From: Neobacillus niacini
GTDB lineage: Bacteria > Bacillota > Bacilli > Bacillales > Cytobacillaceae
Reading direction: 5' to 3'
Length of the DNA: 64,000 bases
NCBI RefSeq assembly: GCF_000759675.1
Contig: NZ_BAWM01000152.1
Location: forward strand, 300,770 to 364,769
The position numbers were made by a program, and so were the translations under genes. Shown here piece after piece: positions 51,221-59,960 of this stretch (position 1 is the first letter of the stretch; each line of letters begins with the position of its first letter). Below the pieces are notes generated by a model that saw nothing but the letters and a program-made list of their open reading frames with translations, searched no databases and had not been told where the DNA came from.

Positions 51221-51571
51221 TTATAAGTTTGTATTCTTTGATGATTCCTTACGATTCACTTCATCGATTTTTTGAACAAACATGTGAAAAACTCGTTGCT
51301 TTTCTTCTAAGTCTTTAATATATTCTTTTAATTGGTTATAACTTTCCTCAAACGGTTTATGGTACCTTTGACGTATACTTTCAATAATTTCTTCGTTCAC
51401 CGTTGATTGAATGACTTGCTTGGTAATCCCGTATTTGTAAGAATATACCTTTAATTCTTGTGCCACTTCTTCATATTCTTTATCTATTTCGGTAAGGACT
51501 ACTGAAATATCATCCTTCCACTCTTCTAGTGATTTCTGTAAATAAGATTTAACCATTGTCTCTTCCATCAT
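51221..51571 (-). CDS. hypothetical coiled-coil protein, 116 aa
   Basis: Highly charged, predicted all-helical: SLEEWKDDISVVLTEIDKEY and YNQLKEYIKDLEEKQRVFHM look like coiled coil. No membrane part or cysteine. RBS GGGCGGG is weak and three starts are possible (ATG at 51571, 51568, 51556). Family not recognised. Confidence 0.6.
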   Translation of the reverse strand: MMEETMVKSYLQKSLEEWKDDISVVLTEIDKEYEEVAQELKVYSYKYGITKQVIQSTVNEEIIESIRQRYHKPFEESYNQLKEYIKDLEEKQRVFHMFVQKIDEVNRKESSKNTNL

Positions 51572-51714
51572 TGCACCCGCCCTAATAAAGTCTTATGTTA
51601 ACTTTATTATAACGGTGATTGTTTACATATTAATTGCTAGCAGTTTACAATGCTATATCAATAAATAGGATAATTTTCCGATTTACAATAAATAACTAGT
51701 TTAATAGATATATA

Positions 51715-52140
51715 CTATGAAACGACACCTATCATGATTGGGACATTTTGCGTAATATTGTTTGCGTTTCCTAAATCAATATTAATCATTAAGGAATATT
51801 GAAAGGTATTTTGATTTTTTTTTATATCGTCAGGAACATTGATTAAGAAAGGAATCTTTCCTGTCTGGTTTGGACTACACTCAAGAGAACAGAAAACGGA
51901 ATGACTATTTAATGTTTCTTCTACAAATGCCTGTGAATCGATCTCAACGAGATCAATATCGTATCTTTTTATTTTATTTTTTATCAGTCCGCCTGTTATC
52001 TCAATGGTACCGTTTATAACGCTTCCGGCTTCGTAAACCTGTTTATCCAAATGGACTATTGTTTTAGGCAAACCAATTTTCAATTTTGTTAAATAATCTT
52101 TTAATGTCATTTTCTTCACCTGTTCCCTAAAAATAGGCAT
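51715..52140 (-). CDS. Spo0M-like (SpoOM/arrestin-fold) protein, single domain
   Basis: 141 aa from ATG at 52140 with GGAGGG 10 nt upstream (another in-frame ATG at 52110 follows AGGTGA). The core TIVHLDKQVYEAGSVINGTI, EITGGLIKNKIKRYDIDLVE matches the N-terminal arrestin-like domain of Spo0M, a cytosolic protein affecting sporulation and cell morphology. Spo0M is ~258 aa, so this is about half length: either a short paralogue or a truncation. A c-di-AMP-type riboswitch lies directly upstream on the same strand, the notable feature here. Confidence 0.78.
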   Translation of the reverse strand: MPIFREQVKKMTLKDYLTKLKIGLPKTIVHLDKQVYEAGSVINGTIEITGGLIKNKIKRYDIDLVEIDSQAFVEETLNSHSVFCSLECSPNQTGKIPFLINVPDDIKKNQNTFQYSLMINIDLGNANNITQNVPIMIGVVS

Positions 52141-52191
52141 AAATAAAAGACCCTCCATATTAGTCAAGCTGCTTAATATGTTTCAAAAAAA

Positions 52192-52357
52192 CAAAAAAGC
52201 CCCTGTACTGGTGGTCTCATGACCTCCTTCGCTTTAGCCGACGAAGTTAGCTGACGGGTAGGATGGCGAAAGAGTCATACTCATCCTTTCTACTATTGTA
52301 GAATTAACCCCTAGTGATTGGTTCCTCCGTACCGTAATGACGGGTTTTGGCAGTTAT
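52192..52357 (-). promoter_or_regulatory. c-di-AMP riboswitch (ydaO/yuaA type)
   Basis: On the minus strand the conserved blocks of the ydaO/yuaA aptamer occur in order: TGCC (5' P1), GGTACGGAGGAACCAATC, TAGGGGTTAATT, AGGATGAG...CATCC, CCCGTCAGCTAACTTCGTCG-GC. After it, AAAGC...GCTTT encloses GGAGGTC-ATGA-GACCACC and is followed by a T-run, a possible expression-platform terminator. Such RNAs bind two c-di-AMP and usually switch expression off. The next gene downstream is the Spo0M-like gene. Confidence 0.88.
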
Positions 52358-52538
52358 ATTAAAATTCATATTGACGTAATTTTATCTTCATCCTGATTCG
52401 TTGTAAAGAGTGATATTTACCTAAATTAACCGTCTAATCTCCAATTTTATATAAAAACAATGATTTTTCTTTAGAATGCTCATGAATCATCGATATTTGG
52501 TACTTATCTTCCTTTTGTCAAAATATAGCTATTATTTT
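52358..52538. other. AT-rich spacer
   Basis: No gene. It should hold the promoter for the riboswitch transcript (minus strand) and the 3' end of the deacetylase unit; no clear terminator is visible. Confidence 0.35.
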
Positions 52539-53267
52539 TTAATTAATCATCTTTGCGAACTCTTCAAGAGTCGTAGAATACTTTACATAAATTCTTGGCA
52601 AATAAAAGAGCTCATTTTTTCCACCTTTTTTTGTATAGAGTTCTGGCGTTGTCGTCAATCCAAATGAATAATACTTTTTCGTTTCTGAAGCTACACGTTC
52701 ATTAAAGTTTCCATATGGATATGCTAGTGCAATAACGGGTTTTCTGGTTATTTTTTCAATTTTTTCTTTTGACCCTTTTAATTCATATTGGAGATTTTCT
52801 AATTTTGTCAAATCGGGATGAGTAGCTGTGTGGGACTGAACAGAAATCAGACCAGACGCAACCATCTCTTTTAAATCAGATTGTGATAATCGGTTTGAAC
52901 GACCGATAAAATCAGAAATTATAAAAAAGGTTGCTGTCGGCTTAAAGATATCATCCTTTAGTTTTTGGAGTATCTCAAACGCATTTTGATTATTTTTATA
53001 GCCATCATCAACTGTGATAAAAATAGGTTTGTTAACTTTACCTATTTCATCCCAACGTTCAAATGTTAATAATGTATATCCTTTATTTTTCAAAAAAATC
53101 ATTTGCTTTTCGAAATTCTCAGGCGTTACAAATAACTCCTTTGAGCCTTGCCCCTTATATTCATCGATGGAATGGTAAATTAAGATTGGAACTTTTTGCT
53201 GTGCAAGAGCATGCCCTGGCAGGAAAAATATAAGTAGAATGACGACCACTACTCTAAACATATACAT
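52539..53267 (-). CDS. exported polysaccharide deacetylase (NodB homology)
   Basis: 242 aa from ATG at 53267 (AAAGGTGAG upstream). Signal peptide ~1-22 (FRVVVVILLIFFLPGHALA). NodB domain: LIYHSID, motif 1 FITVDDGYKN (~85-94, metal/catalytic Asp pair), motif 2 SHTATHPDLTKL (~144-155, H-x3-H), and YPYGNFNE. Deacetylates a cell-surface sugar polymer such as peptidoglycan or poly-GlcNAc, with the exact substrate open. Alone in its unit. Confidence 0.9.
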   Translation of the reverse strand: MYMFRVVVVILLIFFLPGHALAQQKVPILIYHSIDEYKGQGSKELFVTPENFEKQMIFLKNKGYTLLTFERWDEIGKVNKPIFITVDDGYKNNQNAFEILQKLKDDIFKPTATFFIISDFIGRSNRLSQSDLKEMVASGLISVQSHTATHPDLTKLENLQYELKGSKEKIEKITRKPVIALAYPYGNFNERVASETKKYYSFGLTTTPELYTKKGGKNELFYLPRIYVKYSTTLEEFAKMIN

Positions 53268-53379
53268 AAGCCTCACCTTTTTTCGTCGATGTCTCGACTA
53301 TTATTCCTCACAAAGAATATTTTCAGTACAATTTAATAATGGTAAACTGAGACAACATACCTAATAAAGGAGCAGTTAT

Positions 53380-54168
53380 ATGTCTGAGTATAAGGTTTTA
53401 TTTTTAGATATTGATGGAACCATCATTAAGCCCGATGATTCCATTGAGGAAACTACAATCAAAGCAATTCGTCAGGTTCAAGAAAAAGGGATAAAGGTTT
53501 TTTTAGCAACAGGTCGACCATTACACGAAATCAGAGAGCTTGCTGATGACTTAAAGGTTAACTCGCTTATTGGGTATAACGGTGCTTACGCCATTTATCA
53601 AGGTAAAGACCTGTTCCAGGAACCGATGAATAAGAAAACTGTAAAACAATTCATAAATATAGCAAAAGAAAATAAACATGATTTGGTATTGTATACGAGG
53701 GACCAAAATATATTTACTGACTTAGAAGCAAAATGTGTGAAAGAATTTATCGAAAAGTTTCACTTACATAAAAACGACAGTTATTCACCGGCCAAAGATT
53801 ATGAAGTTCTTGGAATGACATTGATTAATTTAGAATCAGGGGATATTGCTTTATATAATCATGAAGATCAAACCCACTTATCCCAAGTAAACGTTGAAGG
53901 TATGCACCATTGTTATGACGTAATCAGAGACAAAGTCAATAAAGGGATCGGGGTTGAATATGTACTTAAGCACCTTGGTCTCGTTAAGGAAAATGCGATT
54001 GCATTTGGAGATGGCCTAAATGATAAAGAAATGCTGATGAGTGTTGGTGAAGGATTTGCTATGGGAAACGGTCATCCTGACCTTTTTCAGTATGCTAAGC
54101 ATAAAACCACAACCGTAAATAATTCTGGTATCTATAATGGCTTAAAAACACTAGGGATTATTCAGTAA
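53380..54168 (+). CDS. Cof-type HAD-IIB phosphatase
   Basis: 262 aa. HAD motif I FLDIDGTI (~7-14, nucleophile Asp), motif II FLATGRP (~45), a type IIB cap, and motif IV FGDGLNDKEMLMSVGEG (~209-225). Typical Bacillus Cof phosphatase acting on sugar phosphates or a cofactor precursor; substrate unknown. AAAGGAG RBS. Terminator immediately downstream. Confidence 0.92.
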   Translation: MSEYKVLFLDIDGTIIKPDDSIEETTIKAIRQVQEKGIKVFLATGRPLHEIRELADDLKVNSLIGYNGAYAIYQGKDLFQEPMNKKTVKQFINIAKENKHDLVLYTRDQNIFTDLEAKCVKEFIEKFHLHKNDSYSPAKDYEVLGMTLINLESGDIALYNHEDQTHLSQVNVEGMHHCYDVIRDKVNKGIGVEYVLKHLGLVKENAIAFGDGLNDKEMLMSVGEGFAMGNGHPDLFQYAKHKTTTVNNSGIYNGLKTLGIIQ

Positions 54169-54170
54169 AC

Positions 54171-54203
54171 CAAAAAGCTGTGCATTGTGCACAGCTTTTT
54201 TTG
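54171..54203 (+). terminator. intrinsic terminator
   Basis: AAAAAGCTGTGCA-T-TGTGCACAGCTTTTTTT after the HAD gene. Confidence 0.88.
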
Positions 54204-54341
54204 CATGAATTTGTTAGTATTTCGTGATATCCGTCTTGTTTTGATAGCTTTTGTCAACCTGCAGGAAAATGGGGTGCTCCATAGAGAATTTACTATCAAT
54301 AGATGTTTTTCCGTAAATTAGATAGAAAGGATTTGAACACT

Positions 54342-55223
54342 ATGAAAACTTTCACCTTAAAGGAAGTTTCCAAAAAAATAAATGTTAAACCTGCTACACT
54401 AAGAAAATGGGAGAAGGATTTTGAGGAATATCTTGAAATTCCTCGAACAAATCAGGGGGCAAGAATTTATTCACAGGTAGAAATAGATTTACTTTTAGAA
54501 ATAAAACATATGTATGAAAACAAGCTAAGTACTGCGATGATTTTACAAACATTACAAAAAGGGTATGAACTTGAAGAAGAAGAAGAAGAAGAGATTTCCG
54601 AACCTCCAGCCTTGACCCTGGCAATCGTTCCTCAAGAAATTACCCCAGTTTCGAATGAGGAGCTTGCCATTAAGAATGCCGATCAATTTTTCGATGCTAT
54701 GGACCAATATAAGCAAACTTTTTTAAATGAAGTAAAAGAGGAGATTAGAAATGTTCTTCGAAAGGAAGTAGTTGAAGAGGTCAAAAAGGAAATTTCAGAG
54801 GGTGCTCATTATACAGTGAATTCCATTTCTGAATCGATTACGAAATCTACAGCTACTACAAAAGCAGAAATTGAAGGACTTTCAGGTCATCTTGAAAAAA
54901 ATGCTGAACAAACGACTGAAAGACTTCTATATTTATCAAAAAGTATTGCCAATGCCTCTCACGAAACTTCAGAAGAGATCTATACTCTGTCGAAGCAGTT
55001 GTCTGTATCTACTGAGGAACTCGCTCATTACGTAGATATTACAAACACGGAAATCTTTAACCTATCAGAAACGATTGAACAGGACCGTTTAGCGCGTGGG
55101 AAAGAACGGGACCAACTCCGCCAGGAAATCACCCAAAGAGAAGCTGCATTCCAGAATTTGTTAACAGGCTTTCGAGATGTAGCAGCCGCAAAAGAAAAGA
55201 AGTGGTGGAAATTCTGGGAGTAA
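54342..55223 (+). CDS. MerR-HTH coiled-coil protein (DUF3967-like)
   Basis: 293 aa from ATG at 54342 (AAAGGAT, 9-nt spacing). N-terminal MerR-type HTH (~3-70, LKEVSKKINVKPATLRKWEK, YSQVEIDLLLEIKHMYENKL), an acidic linker (seven Glu around 80), a long coiled coil (~125-275) and a C-terminal amphipathic, Trp-rich end KEKKWWKFWE that could touch the membrane. It lies 55 nt upstream of racA, which shares the HTH-plus-coil design. Possibly a chromosome-to-membrane tether; function not shown. Confidence 0.78.
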   Translation: MKTFTLKEVSKKINVKPATLRKWEKDFEEYLEIPRTNQGARIYSQVEIDLLLEIKHMYENKLSTAMILQTLQKGYELEEEEEEEISEPPALTLAIVPQEITPVSNEELAIKNADQFFDAMDQYKQTFLNEVKEEIRNVLRKEVVEEVKKEISEGAHYTVNSISESITKSTATTKAEIEGLSGHLEKNAEQTTERLLYLSKSIANASHETSEEIYTLSKQLSVSTEELAHYVDITNTEIFNLSETIEQDRLARGKERDQLRQEITQREAAFQNLLTGFRDVAAAKEKKWWKFWE

Positions 55224-55278
55224 AAATATCAAGACACTTGCTGCTATGGTCAAATTTTTCAAGCAGGGGGGAATTATT

Positions 55279-55803
55279 ATGAACACTAGCGAAGTTGCAA
55301 AATTATTAGGGGTTTCAGCTAGTACAATTCAGCGATGGGTAAAACAGCTAGAATTGCCCATGGAGCGGAATGAGCGCGGACATTATCATTTTAATAACGA
55401 GGATATTGAACTTCTAAAAAATATTCAGACGCAAATTCAACATGGAACATTGCTTCAAGAAATTGCTCCTGTACAAGAAAAGAAAGCACGTAAAGGTACA
55501 GTTAAAACAATTGAAAACAGTGCTGAACTTGAAAGATTGTATTCGATTGTCAGCGAATTAGAAGCAAAGGTGAATTCTAAAGCAGACTCCGTAGCCTCCT
55601 ATCAGCTCCTGCAGCACCGCCGAGAAATCGAGGATCTACAAAGCCAAGTGATTGAATTATCGAAACAAGTGGAATCCCTCCATTCACAGCTATATGAGAT
55701 AAAGAAAACTACTATGCCTGATAAATCACTAACATTAGACCAAGGTAAAGTTAATAGAAAAAAGAAGAATATTGTCAGTTCGTTGTTTGGATTTTTAGGG
55801 TAG
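55279..55803 (+). CDS. racA: chromosome-anchoring protein RacA
   Basis: 174 aa from ATG at 55279 (GGGGGGA upstream). N-terminal MerR-like HTH: MNTSEVAKLLGVSASTIQRW, VKQLELPMERNERGHYHFNN, close to B. subtilis RacA (184 aa); central coiled coil (~85-145) and basic C-terminal tail ending KKKNIVSSLFGFLG. RacA binds DNA near the origin and links it to DivIVA at the poles in the axial filament stage of sporulation. Probably co-transcribed with the HTH-coil gene just before it. Confidence 0.85.
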   Translation: MNTSEVAKLLGVSASTIQRWVKQLELPMERNERGHYHFNNEDIELLKNIQTQIQHGTLLQEIAPVQEKKARKGTVKTIENSAELERLYSIVSELEAKVNSKADSVASYQLLQHRREIEDLQSQVIELSKQVESLHSQLYEIKKTTMPDKSLTLDQGKVNRKKKNIVSSLFGFLG

Positions 55804-55804
55804 T

Positions 55805-56075
55805 AAGAAAAGCATAAACGCCTTGCACAGGGAAAAAAGCAGTTCATTTTTTCCTAGGGGCGACAGGCATAAGACGAGCCGGCGAGAAGGTTGATCTTTA
55901 CCTTCTTGACGGATTGTATGAAATGTGGAGGCGACTGCCCTGGGACGAAAGCATTAGACGACCTCTGCAAGAAAGCGCTTTTTGCCTTCTTCAGGGGGTG
56001 GCTTATGACTCGAGTCCCAATGAGCCGAAACTAGACACGCTTATGACCCCGAGCCCCTAGGCGATGAAGCTAGAC
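55805..56075. repeat. dispersed repeat, family R, copy 3 (composite, 271 bp)
   Basis: Begins AAGAAAAGCATAAACGCCTT and ends CCTAGGCGATGAAGCTAGAC, the same ends as copy 1. The interior shares CAGGGAAAAAAGCAGTTCAT and GGGGGTGGCTTATGACTCGA with copy 2, but has an extra ~120 nt (around 55865-55950), so it looks like two elements recombined or nested. It fills the racA 3' region. Confidence 0.78.
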
Positions 56076-56116
56076 AAAAAAGCCGAAAGTGTTTTCGAAC
56101 ACATTCGGCTTTTTAT
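56076..56116. terminator. bidirectional terminator
   Basis: AGCCGAAAGTGTT-TTCG-AACACATTCGGCT stem with A- and T-runs, next to repeat copy 3 and the acyltransferase gene. Confidence 0.85.
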
Positions 56117-56126
56117 CTAACCAACA

Positions 56127-57101
56127 TCATATTTTTAATTCAACAAGCGGCCGCGTATATTTTTTTATCATATAACTGCCAAGAACAATACAAACCATGA
56201 AGGAGAATGCAAGTAAGAATAAATAATTATCGGAGATGGCATCCGGTAAAATAAATTGAATTGATTTAATTATAAACCCATGGAATAAGTAGACATAAAG
56301 TGTTCTTTCACCTATTTTCGTTATTCGATACTGATTCGATGGGATTAAAGGCAAGAAGCCAAAAACTACAATTAACGTTAAAACATATTGCAATGCTCGC
56401 AGCAGTCCATCACTAAGCTGCATTCCTCCCATATTTTCATATGATGTATCTCCTAACAGCCATGGAACGGCGTCTTGAGGAAAACTTAATCCAAAAAATA
56501 AAAAAGTCATGATGATAATGACTACTCCTGCTGGAACTGCGAACTTTGCCCCAATTACTCGTTTTAAGTGATCACCATTCAATAAGAATCCCAATAAAAA
56601 GTACGGAAAGAAAACGAACGTCCGAGATATACTTAAAAAACTTCCTGCATTTTCAAAATAACCAATAGCTATTCCAAGTATAACGGCAATGATTAAGCCA
56701 ACCCATTTTAATCTTGCAAATACGTAAAGCAGTAAATTCCAAAAAAATAAACTTAATAAAAACCATAATGACCAATGTGGCTGGAACAGATCAAATTCAA
56801 GCGTTTTTTCCTTACCCACTAAATAATAAACAACTGAATAGATAATCTGAAAAATAAAATAAGGTATCAATATTTTTTGAACAGCTTTCCGTAAATACCC
56901 TTTATTTTTATATCCTTTGGCAAAATATCCAGATATCAAAATAAATGCTGGCATGTGAAACAGAAATATTACAGTATATAAAGTAAATAAAACTTTATCC
57001 TGTTCCTTATACGGGCTAATCATATGCCCGAAAACAACAAGAAAAATTAAGATGAATTTCGCATTATCAAAATACTTACTCCTACTTGTTGTGGAAGACA
57101 T
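56127..57101 (-). CDS. acyltransferase family membrane protein (OAC-like)
   Basis: 324 aa from ATG at 57101, 5 nt after AGGAGGG; an upstream in-frame ATG lacks an RBS. About ten helices. N-terminal YFDNAKFILIFLVVFGHMIS (~9-28) and FHMPAFILISGYFAKGY (~47-63) are the conserved first blocks of acyltransferase-3/fucose-4-O-acetylase-like integral membrane enzymes, with the active His in VFGHM. Likely O-acetylates a surface polysaccharide. Single gene. Confidence 0.87.
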   Translation of the reverse strand: MSSTTSRSKYFDNAKFILIFLVVFGHMISPYKEQDKVLFTLYTVIFLFHMPAFILISGYFAKGYKNKGYLRKAVQKILIPYFIFQIIYSVVYYLVGKEKTLEFDLFQPHWSLWFLLSLFFWNLLLYVFARLKWVGLIIAVILGIAIGYFENAGSFLSISRTFVFFPYFLLGFLLNGDHLKRVIGAKFAVPAGVVIIIMTFLFFGLSFPQDAVPWLLGDTSYENMGGMQLSDGLLRALQYVLTLIVVFGFLPLIPSNQYRITKIGERTLYVYLFHGFIIKSIQFILPDAISDNYLFLLAFSFMVCIVLGSYMIKKYTRPLVELKI

Positions 57102-57394
57102 CAAATCCCTCCTAAATTTCTCACACAAAGATATATTAATAAAATTTCACACCTATTCTACACTATTTTACCTTAGTAATGTTACAAAGGGATTTAATAA
57201 AAGTAACTTTTTGTTTCGTTAAATTTACAATTTCAAAATAATAATCTTAATTTCCTATGCTTTTATAACCATTGGTAATAAATGCTATAACCAACTTTTA
57301 TGACCTGATGATAAAAATCACATACACGAAAAATGAATCATGGTAGTATGCAGAGTAAGTTCTACATTCTTAAACAATGAAACGAGGTTATAAA

Positions 57395-58357
57395 TTGAAT
57401 TTTCCACAATTAAAGATTGCACATATTATGCCAAAGGTTCCCATTTTTCAAGGTGGTATGGGGGTGGGTATTTCATTAAGTAAACTTGCGTCTGCTGTAG
57501 CAAATGCTGGTGGCGTTGGGATCATATCAGGTACAGGTATTTCAACGGATGAAATGCGAGATCATATTAGAAAAGCAAAAAGTTTAGTACAAGGGGCAGG
57601 ATATATTGGTGTAAATGTATTGTTTGCGATGAATGATTTTGCAGAAAAGATGAAAGCGGCTCTTGAGGAAAAAGTTGATTTTATTATTTCGGGGGCAGGA
57701 ATCTCAAGGGATATGTATGCTTGGGGAAGACAGGCAGGCATACCCGTCATTTCCATTGTTTCTTCAGCCAAATTGGCCAGAATTTCAGAAAGGCTTGGTG
57801 CTGCAGCTGTTGTGGTTGAGGGCTTTGAAGCTGGTGGACATCTTGGCACGGACAGACCCATGTTTGATATTCTTCCGGAAGTTGTGGAAGCTGTATCGAT
57901 TCCGGTTATTGCAGCAGGTGGAATCATGACTGGCAAGGATATTGCAAAAGCCATTGCAATGGGAGCTTCTGGGGTTCAGATGGGCACACGGTTTGTAGCG
58001 AGCGAGGAATGTGATGCACCACTTGCATTAAAACAGAAATATGTTGATGCACGTAAAGAAGATACGATCTTAGTAAAAACAACTGTGGGCTTACACGGAA
58101 GAGTAATTTCAAATAACTTTTCAAAATTAATTAGCGGGCCTGACAAATTGAAAATTGCAAAATGTCATGATTGTTTAAAAAATTGTTCTTATCGCTTCTG
58201 TACACTTGATTCCCTGCTTACAACAGTTGGAGGAGATGTCGAAAATGGACTTGTCTTTGCTGGTGCACGAGTAGATGAAATCAAAGATATTCTCCCAGTT
58301 CAACAAATCATAGATAATCTCACATTAGAGTATCAACATGCTGTGAACACTCAATAA
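57395..58357 (+). CDS. FMN-dependent nitronate monooxygenase / FabK-like oxidoreductase
   Basis: 320 aa from TTG at 57395 (ACGAGGT RBS); an ATG 18 nt earlier has none. TIM barrel of the 2-nitropropane dioxygenase family: PIFQGGMGVGISLSKLASAV (~15-34), GVNVLFAM, VVEGFEAGGHLG (~150-161), AAGGIMTGKD (~186) and MGTRFVAS. C-terminal CHDCLKNCSYRFC adds four cysteines, a possible metal site, unusual for NMO. Substrate (nitronate, enoyl-ACP) uncertain. Confidence 0.85.
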   Translation: MNFPQLKIAHIMPKVPIFQGGMGVGISLSKLASAVANAGGVGIISGTGISTDEMRDHIRKAKSLVQGAGYIGVNVLFAMNDFAEKMKAALEEKVDFIISGAGISRDMYAWGRQAGIPVISIVSSAKLARISERLGAAAVVVEGFEAGGHLGTDRPMFDILPEVVEAVSIPVIAAGGIMTGKDIAKAIAMGASGVQMGTRFVASEECDAPLALKQKYVDARKEDTILVKTTVGLHGRVISNNFSKLISGPDKLKIAKCHDCLKNCSYRFCTLDSLLTTVGGDVENGLVFAGARVDEIKDILPVQQIIDNLTLEYQHAVNTQ

Positions 58358-58369
58358 GCTTGAAATAAC

Positions 58370-58405
58370 AAAGAGACAACCACTTTTCGCGGTTGTCTTC
58401 TTTGT
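58370..58405. terminator. hairpin terminator
   Basis: AAGAGACAACC...GGTTGTCTTCTTT stem between the convergent oxidoreductase and nitroreductase genes. Confidence 0.75.
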
Positions 58406-58890
58406 TAAGGCAAATTTTTAATTTTATTCATGATGGACGTTCTTGGTTTTGGGTCTGGTATAATCTCGGGATAACCAATTCCTAACACGCCAATAAGATC
58501 ATAGTTAGATGGAACACCTAGAATTTCTCGATTTTTTGCCGTTATCCCGATAGACGACCAAAATGTTCCTACCCCTTCTGCCCATGCTGCTAAATTAAAG
58601 TTTTGTATAAAACATGCTGTCGCCATTGCATTTTCCTCTTTTTCAATCGCTGTTGCACCATGTTTAGATAATACAGCAATCAGTACTGGTGCATTTCCAA
58701 AATTCGTTTTATGATTCAGTTTTGCCCTTGTATCAGGCCCAACAAAATAAACTTCCCAAGGTTCTGTCATTCGGTGATTTGGAGCCATTTTTGCTGCTTC
58801 CAGCCAAGAATAAATTAAGTCAAGTTGAACAGCATCGGATTTGAACTTTTTAATATTCCTCCGGCTTTTAATGACATCAAGGATATCCAT
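58405..58890 (-). CDS. nitroreductase family protein
   Basis: 161 aa, FMN-dependent. MDILDVIKSRRNIKKFKSDA at the N terminus (R-x-x-R FMN phosphate contact), AAKMAPNHRMTEPWEVYFVG (~32-51) and GVGTFWSSIGI (~106) with LGIGYPEIIPDPKPR near the end. Small for the family (~190-220), so a compact single-domain member. GGAGAGG RBS. Confidence 0.88.
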   Translation of the reverse strand: MDILDVIKSRRNIKKFKSDAVQLDLIYSWLEAAKMAPNHRMTEPWEVYFVGPDTRAKLNHKTNFGNAPVLIAVLSKHGATAIEKEENAMATACFIQNFNLAAWAEGVGTFWSSIGITAKNREILGVPSNYDLIGVLGIGYPEIIPDPKPRTSIMNKIKNLP

Positions 58891-59026
58891 TTTATCCTCT
58901 CCTTTATCTGTTGAAAATCCAAGTGATTTTTTTCACATTAATCTATCTTATGTTCCGTTTTCTAAAATGTTTGCTGCCCAAAGATTCTCAATTTAAAGTA
59001 AGCTCGCCAATACACGAGCTTTTAAA

Positions 59027-59755
59027 TTAGTATTCTTTTGTTCCTTCTAACTGATATTTTGGCTGTAATCCGCCCCCGCCTATGCTGAATAAACCCTTTT
59101 TGAAACCAAGCACAATGAAAAAAAGCGCTTGAACAAAGAAGAAAATTCCCCACGCTTGAGCTGGAATAAAAGCCGTTAATTGAGATAAGTTGGTTGCGTC
59201 CCCTGCAGCGTGTGGCTGAATCAAACTGATGATAAAAATATCATATGCTGTGCTAACCGATTCCACTAATAATACCGAAGCAATTAACAACACTAGGTTA
59301 TGGATTACCTTTTGACTTCCTATAATAAGCAAAGCTAGAAATAAAACCCCGAAGGAAGCGAGCCAAAATAAACCATAGGGATTACGGACCCATAATATAA
59401 TATTGATTACGATTAATCCTAATAGCATATCGATGAAAAGGGTATGCTTTTTCTTTTTAATTAACCAAAACGATACGTACGCCATGAAAGAAGAAATCAT
59501 ATAACCTGCTGCACAAGTAATAAAATCAATAATCCAAATCGATTGTGTTCCGTGTGTAACTCCGTCTGCATTCATGTACAATGAAATCGATTCAACATTG
59601 CCTCCAAATAAAGCCATAAATGCATGACTAGATTCATGGATCATGGTATTAATGATTCTAAAATAATCACCTATTATTGGAATTTGTATTAAAACGAATG
59701 CCAACCCAATGAAGAGGAAAAATTTAATACTAAACTTTTCTTTTAAATAATCCAA
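59027..59755 (-). CDS. M50-family (site-2-protease-like) membrane metallopeptidase
   Basis: 242 aa from TTG at 59755 (GAGGGGA upstream). Six to seven helices. Zinc motif IHESSHAFMALFGG (H-E-x-x-H, ~39-43) lies at the start of a helix after the first membrane segment, as in M50 proteases. A second Asp-containing site is not obvious, so activity is uncertain. Substrate unknown; B. subtilis relatives are uncharacterised. Confidence 0.75.
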   Translation of the reverse strand: MDYLKEKFSIKFFLFIGLAFVLIQIPIIGDYFRIINTMIHESSHAFMALFGGNVESISLYMNADGVTHGTQSIWIIDFITCAAGYMISSFMAYVSFWLIKKKKHTLFIDMLLGLIVINIILWVRNPYGLFWLASFGVLFLALLIIGSQKVIHNLVLLIASVLLVESVSTAYDIFIISLIQPHAAGDATNLSQLTAFIPAQAWGIFFFVQALFFIVLGFKKGLFSIGGGGLQPKYQLEGTKEY

Positions 59756-59881
59756 ATTACATTCCCCTCTTTTCATTAAATTTGCCTATTTTATTTCCAT
59801 CTTAACATTTTTCTTTATATTCTGAAAACTTTCATGTTCGATTATCTTTACTAAAAGTGATCTTCAAAAAAAGAAAGATAT

Positions 59882-59920
59882 TCGACAAACTAACAACTTT
59901 TATGTTATTATCAAGTTGTT
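59882..59920 (+). promoter_or_regulatory. promoter and inverted repeat upstream of ABC importer
   Basis: TCGACA (-35-like, 59882-59887) with an 18-nt spacer to TATTAT (59906-59911), and an inverted repeat AACAACTT (59892-59899) / AAGTTGTT (59913-59920) straddling the -10. A repressor site here would block transcription; BusR-like control is possible but unproven. Confidence 0.5.
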
Positions 59921-59960
59921 GCTAATTAATTAAAATGATTTTTCATAAGGAGGAATGACT

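Noticed and set aside
54394-54624. Antisense open frame opposite the HTH-coil gene.
   Set aside because: No RBS, and composition is explained by the Glu-rich coding strand.
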